A stretch of DNA of 9,724 nucleotides from Coprobacillus sp. GTDB taxonomy: Bacteria; Bacillota_I; Bacilli_A; RFN20; CAG-826. The translations under genes and the position numbers were made by a program. Positions 6,507 to 9,724 of the stretch are shown here, piece after piece. Positions within the stretch are counted from its first letter, which is position 1. Each line of letters starts with the position of its first letter. The DNA lies in NCBI GenBank assembly GCA_021203745.1, contig JAJQAP010000081.1, positions 1-9,724 of the forward strand. The letters are read 5' to 3'. The notes beneath the pieces were generated by a model that was given only the letters and a program-made list of their open reading frames with translations, did not search any database and was not told where the DNA came from.

Positions 6507-6512
6507 AGGTTA

Positions 6513-6591
6513 AACCACCGCACATGAATGTGTCACTTAAGGCTGCTATATTCCTATCCTGACCTGGTTCGTTAGCACCCATCGCGATGGC
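6513..6591 (-). ncRNA. ffs: Signal recognition particle RNA, small bacterial (4.5S-like) type
   Basis: The minus strand carries the conserved SRP domain: CCAGGTCAGG, then a GGAA tetraloop closed by ATA/TAT, then AGCAGCC. This is the Ffh-binding helix 8 with its symmetric and asymmetric internal loops. The ends can close by CCATCGC (about 6590-6584) pairing with GCGGTGG (6521-6515), seven pairs with one G-U, giving an RNA of about 80 bases. It is therefore the minimal type without the Alu-like 5' domain of the Bacillus 6S-sized RNA. The RNA binds Ffh and targets ribosomes making membrane proteins to FtsY. Exact ends are estimates: the 5' end from the promoter, the 3' end from the closing helix. 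No terminator follows, so the 3' end must come from processing. Confidence 0.93.
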
Positions 6592-6597
6592 GTTTTT

Positions 6598-6606
6598 ATT
6601 ATAGCA
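6598..6606 (-). promoter_or_regulatory. Extended -10 promoter of the SRP RNA
   Basis: The minus strand reads TGCTATAAT, a perfect -10 hexamer with the TGn extension, about seven bases before the inferred SRP RNA 5' end. No good -35 box is present at 17 bases (AATAGA), which is acceptable for an extended -10 promoter. It lies just after the serS terminator, so it starts a new transcription unit that probably includes tadA and the ATPase. Confidence 0.8.
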
Positions 6607-6633
6607 TAAAAAAAGAAGTTTCTATTACTTATT

Positions 6634-6657
6634 AAAAAAAGACATCTTACGATGTCC
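6634..6657 (-). terminator. Intrinsic terminator after serS
   Basis: Directly after the TAA stop, GACATC (6656-6651) and GATGTC (6646-6641) form a six-pair stem over a GTAA tetraloop, followed by seven T residues on the minus strand (6640-6634). It is a textbook factor-independent terminator and closes the gyrA-glycosyltransferase-serS unit. Confidence 0.92.
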
Positions 6658-7932
6658 TTACTTAATAGGTTTTAAAACTTCAAGTCCACCCATATATGGT
6701 CTTAATACCTCAGGAATAAGAACAGATCCATCTTCTTGTTGATACTGTTCTAGGATAGCGGGGAATAGTCTAGAAGTAGCTAGTCCGGAGGCATTTAATG
6801 TATGAACATACTTGTTTTTACCTGTAACTTTATCTTTATATCTAATCATTCCTCTTCTTGCTTGATAGTCTCTAGCATTACTTACAGAGGAAACTTCTTT
6901 ATATAGATTCATTGAAGGAATATAGACTTCGACATCATAGGTTCTCGCCATCGAATGAGAAATATCCGCCGCACCAAGTTTTGCCACTTGAAAATGAAGT
7001 CCAAGTTTAGAAACAAGAGATTTAGCTTTACTAAGTAGTTCTTCAAACCCTTTATCGCTATCTTCTGGTTTTGTATACATTACCATTTCCACTTTATTAA
7101 ATTGATAACCACGAATCATGCCTCTTTCTTCTGTACGATAAGAACCCGCTTCCGCTCTATAACATGGGGTATAAGAGAAATATCTCTTAGGGAGTTCGTC
7201 TTCACTTAATATTTCATTTCGATGAAGATTGACAAGGGCAGTTTCTGCAGTGGGGAGCATAAATCTCTTTGGTTCAATATTATCAAGCCAGAAAACATCC
7301 CCTTCAAACTTAGGGAACTGTCCTGCGGTGTATCCAGATTCATAGTTTAAGGTATGAGGTGGAAGAATAAACTCATAACCATCTTTTAAATGCTCATCGA
7401 TAAAGAAATTGATAAGAGCCCATTCTAATCTTGCTCCTAGACCTGTATAAACCCAAGAACCTCTGCCCGCAATTTTAGAACCTCTTTCGTAATCCACTAA
7501 CCCTAAAGATGTCGCGAGTTCAACATGGTCTTTGATCTTAAAATTAAATGTTGGCTTTTCACCAATTGTTTCGATAACTGCCTCTCCATTTCCAGGGACA
7601 AGATCTTCATCTGGAAGGTTAGGAAGAGCGGCAAGAAAATCGTTCATTTCCGTTTCAATATCTTTTAATTGCTTCTCAAAATCGGCATTTTTTGCATTAA
7701 TTTCTTTAACTGTGGCAAATATTTTAGATACATCTCCACCCTCTTTTTTAACTTGAGGAACAGTAGCGGATAGTTTATTTACTTCTGCTTGATTAGACTC
7801 GACAATTTGCATAATCTCTTTTCTTTGTTTATCCAAATCTAAAAGATGACCAAAATCAGTATCCCAGTTTTTACGCTTGAGAAGTTCTTTTACTTTTTCT
7901 GGATTTTCTCTGATTAAGTTAATGTCGAGCAT
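6658..7932 (-). CDS. serS: Seryl-tRNA synthetase
   Basis: A 424-residue class II aminoacyl-tRNA synthetase, normal in length, that charges tRNA-Ser (and tRNA-Sec where present). Residues 1-100 form the tRNA-binding coiled-coil arm (canonical opening MLDINLIREN, then charged heptads). The catalytic domain follows with the serine-pocket TAET (228-231), motif 2 around CYRAEAGSYRTEERG (257-271) and motif 3 around Arg387 in ASGLATSRLFPAILE. The usual SCSNF and GLAVGR segments read SVSNA and GLATSR here, so it belongs to a divergent sub-branch, but the catalytic residues that I can place are intact. The start ATG at 7932 lies three bases after the glycosyltransferase stop, with AAGGAA upstream inside that gene, so the two are co-transcribed. 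The terminator follows immediately. Confidence 0.97.
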   Translation of the reverse strand: MLDINLIRENPEKVKELLKRKNWDTDFGHLLDLDKQRKEIMQIVESNQAEVNKLSATVPQVKKEGGDVSKIFATVKEINAKNADFEKQLKDIETEMNDFLAALPNLPDEDLVPGNGEAVIETIGEKPTFNFKIKDHVELATSLGLVDYERGSKIAGRGSWVYTGLGARLEWALINFFIDEHLKDGYEFILPPHTLNYESGYTAGQFPKFEGDVFWLDNIEPKRFMLPTAETALVNLHRNEILSEDELPKRYFSYTPCYRAEAGSYRTEERGMIRGYQFNKVEMVMYTKPEDSDKGFEELLSKAKSLVSKLGLHFQVAKLGAADISHSMARTYDVEVYIPSMNLYKEVSSVSNARDYQARRGMIRYKDKVTGKNKYVHTLNASGLATSRLFPAILEQYQQEDGSVLIPEVLRPYMGGLEVLKPIK

Positions 7933-7935
7933 GGT

Positions 7936-8958
7936 TTACTTTTCCTTATAATTATGGATGTTTGTGACCTCTAAATAAATCCTTTTTAAATCGTTGCCAA
8001 TATTTTCTAAAGAATATTGACTAACTTCATTATATGCTTTATTTACCGTGCTTGGTAGTTTTCCATTTAAATAGTCTCTTGAAAGACTGACAAGGGTCTC
8101 AGAATAAGCGCCGATATAGGCATTCTCTCCTTCCTTAAGGAAACCACCTAAGTTAGCTTCTCTTCTTACAATAATTTGGCATTTAGAGGCCATCGCTTCA
8201 AAAAGAGAGGTTATTCCAATTGGTTTATAAGAAGGGAGTAAAAACAATTTTGCGTTTAGCAATGCGGAAATATATATGTCTTCTGGAACTTCTCCAACAA
8301 ATTTGACGTTTTTTAAATCTGTTTTCGTTAATTTCTTGACTTTTTTGCTGGCTTTTCCAATTCTGTGTGGTCCAAAGTAGAAAAATAAAATATCGGGGAA
8401 TTGCCTAGCTATTTCTAAAAACACATTAATTCCATCGACGTTTTGAAAATCCCCCACACAAACAACAAGATCTCTCTTTTGCTCTCTAAAATAACGATAG
8501 AAGGCTTCTCTCTCTTCCACTCTTGATTTATCAAAGCGATGGATATCAATCGCTGGTGGACAGATTTTTATATCTGAGTTTACCCCAGAATCCACTAGAA
8601 GATTTTTTGCTTCAAGAGAAGGCACTAAAACCATATCCATTCGATTTAGAAACCGAAGGGTTTTATTCTCGATAAAGATTTCTCTTTCTTTACCGCTCTT
8701 ATACTGAATAAAAGAACATGATGGATCGTTTTCTGATTGCATTGCGCTACAAATAACGGGGATGTTTTTTTCTTTCGCATCATTTACCACTTCGTAATCA
8801 GTTGGTGATACAAGATGAATCACATCGTATTTATCGGCTATATCAGAGGTGTGTCCAATACCCACACACTCTAAGGCGCTAATTAAAGACTTTGAAAAGC
8901 GGATGCCTTCAAAATCGATATAGCGATTAGATATAGGTGTGGATACTAAAACTTTCAT
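7936..8958 (-). CDS. GT4-like glycosyltransferase
   Basis: A 340-residue two-domain GT-B glycosyltransferase. The N-terminal acceptor domain (1-160) begins MKVLVSTP and includes a DKYDVIHLVSP strand (42-52), a layout similar to the diacylglycerol glucosyltransferases of Mollicutes and Bacilli. The C-terminal nucleotide-sugar domain (about 163-330) has VVCVGDF, a GPHR strand end and VKFVGEVPEDIYISALLNAKLFLLPSY before the key PIGITSLFEAMAS segment. In the family this last region carries an E-x7-E motif that holds the donor sugar; here the second Glu (254) is kept and the first is Pro246. A role in making membrane glycolipids is plausible by layout only, and the donor and acceptor are unknown. 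The start ATG overlaps the gyrA stop by one base (TAATG), and serS begins three bases after its stop. No signal peptide or membrane helix is evident. Confidence 0.85.
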   Translation of the reverse strand: MKVLVSTPISNRYIDFEGIRFSKSLISALECVGIGHTSDIADKYDVIHLVSPTDYEVVNDAKEKNIPVICSAMQSENDPSCSFIQYKSGKEREIFIENKTLRFLNRMDMVLVPSLEAKNLLVDSGVNSDIKICPPAIDIHRFDKSRVEEREAFYRYFREQKRDLVVCVGDFQNVDGINVFLEIARQFPDILFFYFGPHRIGKASKKVKKLTKTDLKNVKFVGEVPEDIYISALLNAKLFLLPSYKPIGITSLFEAMASKCQIIVRREANLGGFLKEGENAYIGAYSETLVSLSRDYLNGKLPSTVNKAYNEVSQYSLENIGNDLKRIYLEVTNIHNYKEK

Positions 8959-9724
8959 TATTTGTTATTATAAGATTCGACCTCTTCGTCGGTCGCAAAT
9001 CGGACTTGGTCGCCTTCAACTATCACAAGTACAGGAGCATCGTCTGAGTCTTCTTTAGAGAGACCATAAACAGGTAATTCTCCTAAATCATTGAGTTTTG
9101 CAACGTTTTCATAATCGTTATCGATGGCAAATGCTTCTACTTTGTCAAAGAGTGGATCTTCTTCTTCGTGGGCAACGACAGCAATGGAAGAGACCTTTTG
9201 ACGACCTTCAAGATTGATAATCTTTACTCCCTGGGTATTACGTCCCGCAATTCTTAACTGTGATAGTGGGGTTCTAATCATAACTCCACCTGTGGTAACA
9301 ACCATTAGGTCTTCATCACCATTGACCGCTCTTAAATCGACAAGTTGACCAATTCTATCGGTAACATGGAGGGTAATAACACCTTTGGCCCCTCTCTTAG
9401 TTAACCTGTAGTCTTGAGCGTCACTCATCTTACCATAGCCTTTATCGGTGATGACTAAAATGTATTTACCTTCTAGTCCTGTGGTAACACCGACAACTTT
9501 ACCGCCTTCTGGGAGATTAATGCCTTTCACGCCAGTTGCTCCTCTTCCCATATCACGGACCTCGTTACTATAGAAGGAAACGAGTTTACCACCGCTTGAA
9601 CCAATCGAGACAATGGTGTCTTCTTCTACTTCTTTGACAGCGACAAGTGAATCGCCTTCTCTTAAGTTAATAGCGATCTTCCCGTTTTGTCTAATTGACG
9701 CAAACTCCTTTAATGGAGTCTTTT
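8958..9724 (-). CDS. gyrA: DNA gyrase subunit A, C-terminal part (cut by window edge)
   Basis: The last 254 or so residues of GyrA, from Lys-Thr-Pro-Leu at the right edge to the TAA at 8960-8958; the breakage-reunion domain and catalytic Tyr lie outside. The region is the C-terminal beta-pinwheel that wraps DNA and makes gyrase introduce negative supercoils. Several pinwheel blades are visible, each with the repeating pattern GRxAxGVxGI: GRGATGVKGINL, KRGAKGVITL and GRNTQGVKIINL. The linking phrase FASIRQNGKIAINLREGD is typical of GyrA. The last 30 residues are acidic. An internal ATG (9551) opens MGRGATG but is not the start, because the reading frame is open and clearly homologous all the way to the window edge. 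ParC is less likely, since its C-terminal domain is shorter and more degenerate. It heads the gyrA-glycosyltransferase-serS unit seen here. Confidence 0.96.
   Translation of the reverse strand, partial: KTPLKEFASIRQNGKIAINLREGDSLVAVKEVEEDTIVSIGSSGGKLVSFYSNEVRDMGRGATGVKGINLPEGGKVVGVTTGLEGKYILVITDKGYGKMSDAQDYRLTKRGAKGVITLHVTDRIGQLVDLRAVNGDEDLMVVTTGGVMIRTPLSQLRIAGRNTQGVKIINLEGRQKVSSIAVVAHEEEDPLFDKVEAFAIDNDYENVAKLNDLGELPVYGLSKEDSDDAPVLVIVEGDQVRFATDEEVESYNNK

Noticed and set aside
1..9724. Mycoplasma-type genetic code (TGA as Trp)
   Set aside because: All genes are complete under the standard code with no internal TGA, and Trp residues at conserved places are encoded by TGG. The absence of TGA stops among these few genes is not enough to argue for reassignment.
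9552..9724. Treating 8958-9551 as a complete short gene starting at the ATG at 9551
   Set aside because: The frame is open to the window edge, and its translation continues the GyrA pinwheel repeats, so it is a partial gyrA.

Overview
The window reads as chromosomal DNA from an AT-rich Gram-positive or wall-less lineage (Bacillota, in the Bacilli / Erysipelotrichia / Mollicutes neighbourhood). This rests on the AT-rich coding sequence, strong AGGAGG-type ribosome sites, a minimal SRP RNA without a long Alu-type arm, and a gyrA-to-serS arrangement like the one near the replication origin in many Bacilli and Mollicutes. The lineage is an inference. Every stop codon seen is TAA or TAG, and all genes read under the standard code. 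Every supported gene lies on the minus strand, so the transcriptional order runs from high to low coordinates.

Region 9724-6634 is the housekeeping block: the C-terminal part of gyrA (cut by the window edge), a GT4-like glycosyltransferase whose start overlaps the gyrA stop by one base, and serS three bases later, closed by a clear intrinsic terminator. Region 6606-3504 begins with an extended -10 promoter and a small SRP RNA. Directly behind it are tadA (tRNA adenosine deaminase) and a complete CtpE-like cation P-type ATPase, with no terminator between them. The SRP RNA therefore probably forms the 5' end of a longer transcript, and the tadA ribosome-binding site appears to lie in its 3' strand.

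Region 3503-1590 holds a TetR-family regulator, preceded by two palindromes that are candidate operators, and a membrane protein related to M50 site-2 proteases. That protein has Tyr in place of the first zinc-binding His and carries a helical, TPR-like C-terminal half. A terminator hairpin follows. Region 1580-1 holds a 21-codon ORF with the best Shine-Dalgarno sequence in the window, two inverted repeats, a three-helix membrane protein (DUF3784-like), and the N-terminal 354 residues of an MgtA-type Mg2+ P-type ATPase that runs off the left edge. The last two genes overlap by 17 bases.

The most unusual part is the left 6 kb. It carries two cation ATPases of different subfamilies, a TetR regulator, a probable pseudoprotease and a possible leader peptide or micro-membrane protein. 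Together they could form a divalent-cation or envelope-stress module, but that link rests on proximity only. No mobile element, CRISPR array, tRNA or rRNA was seen. No stretch over 300 bases lacks a gene; the longest is 1395-1640 and is annotated below.
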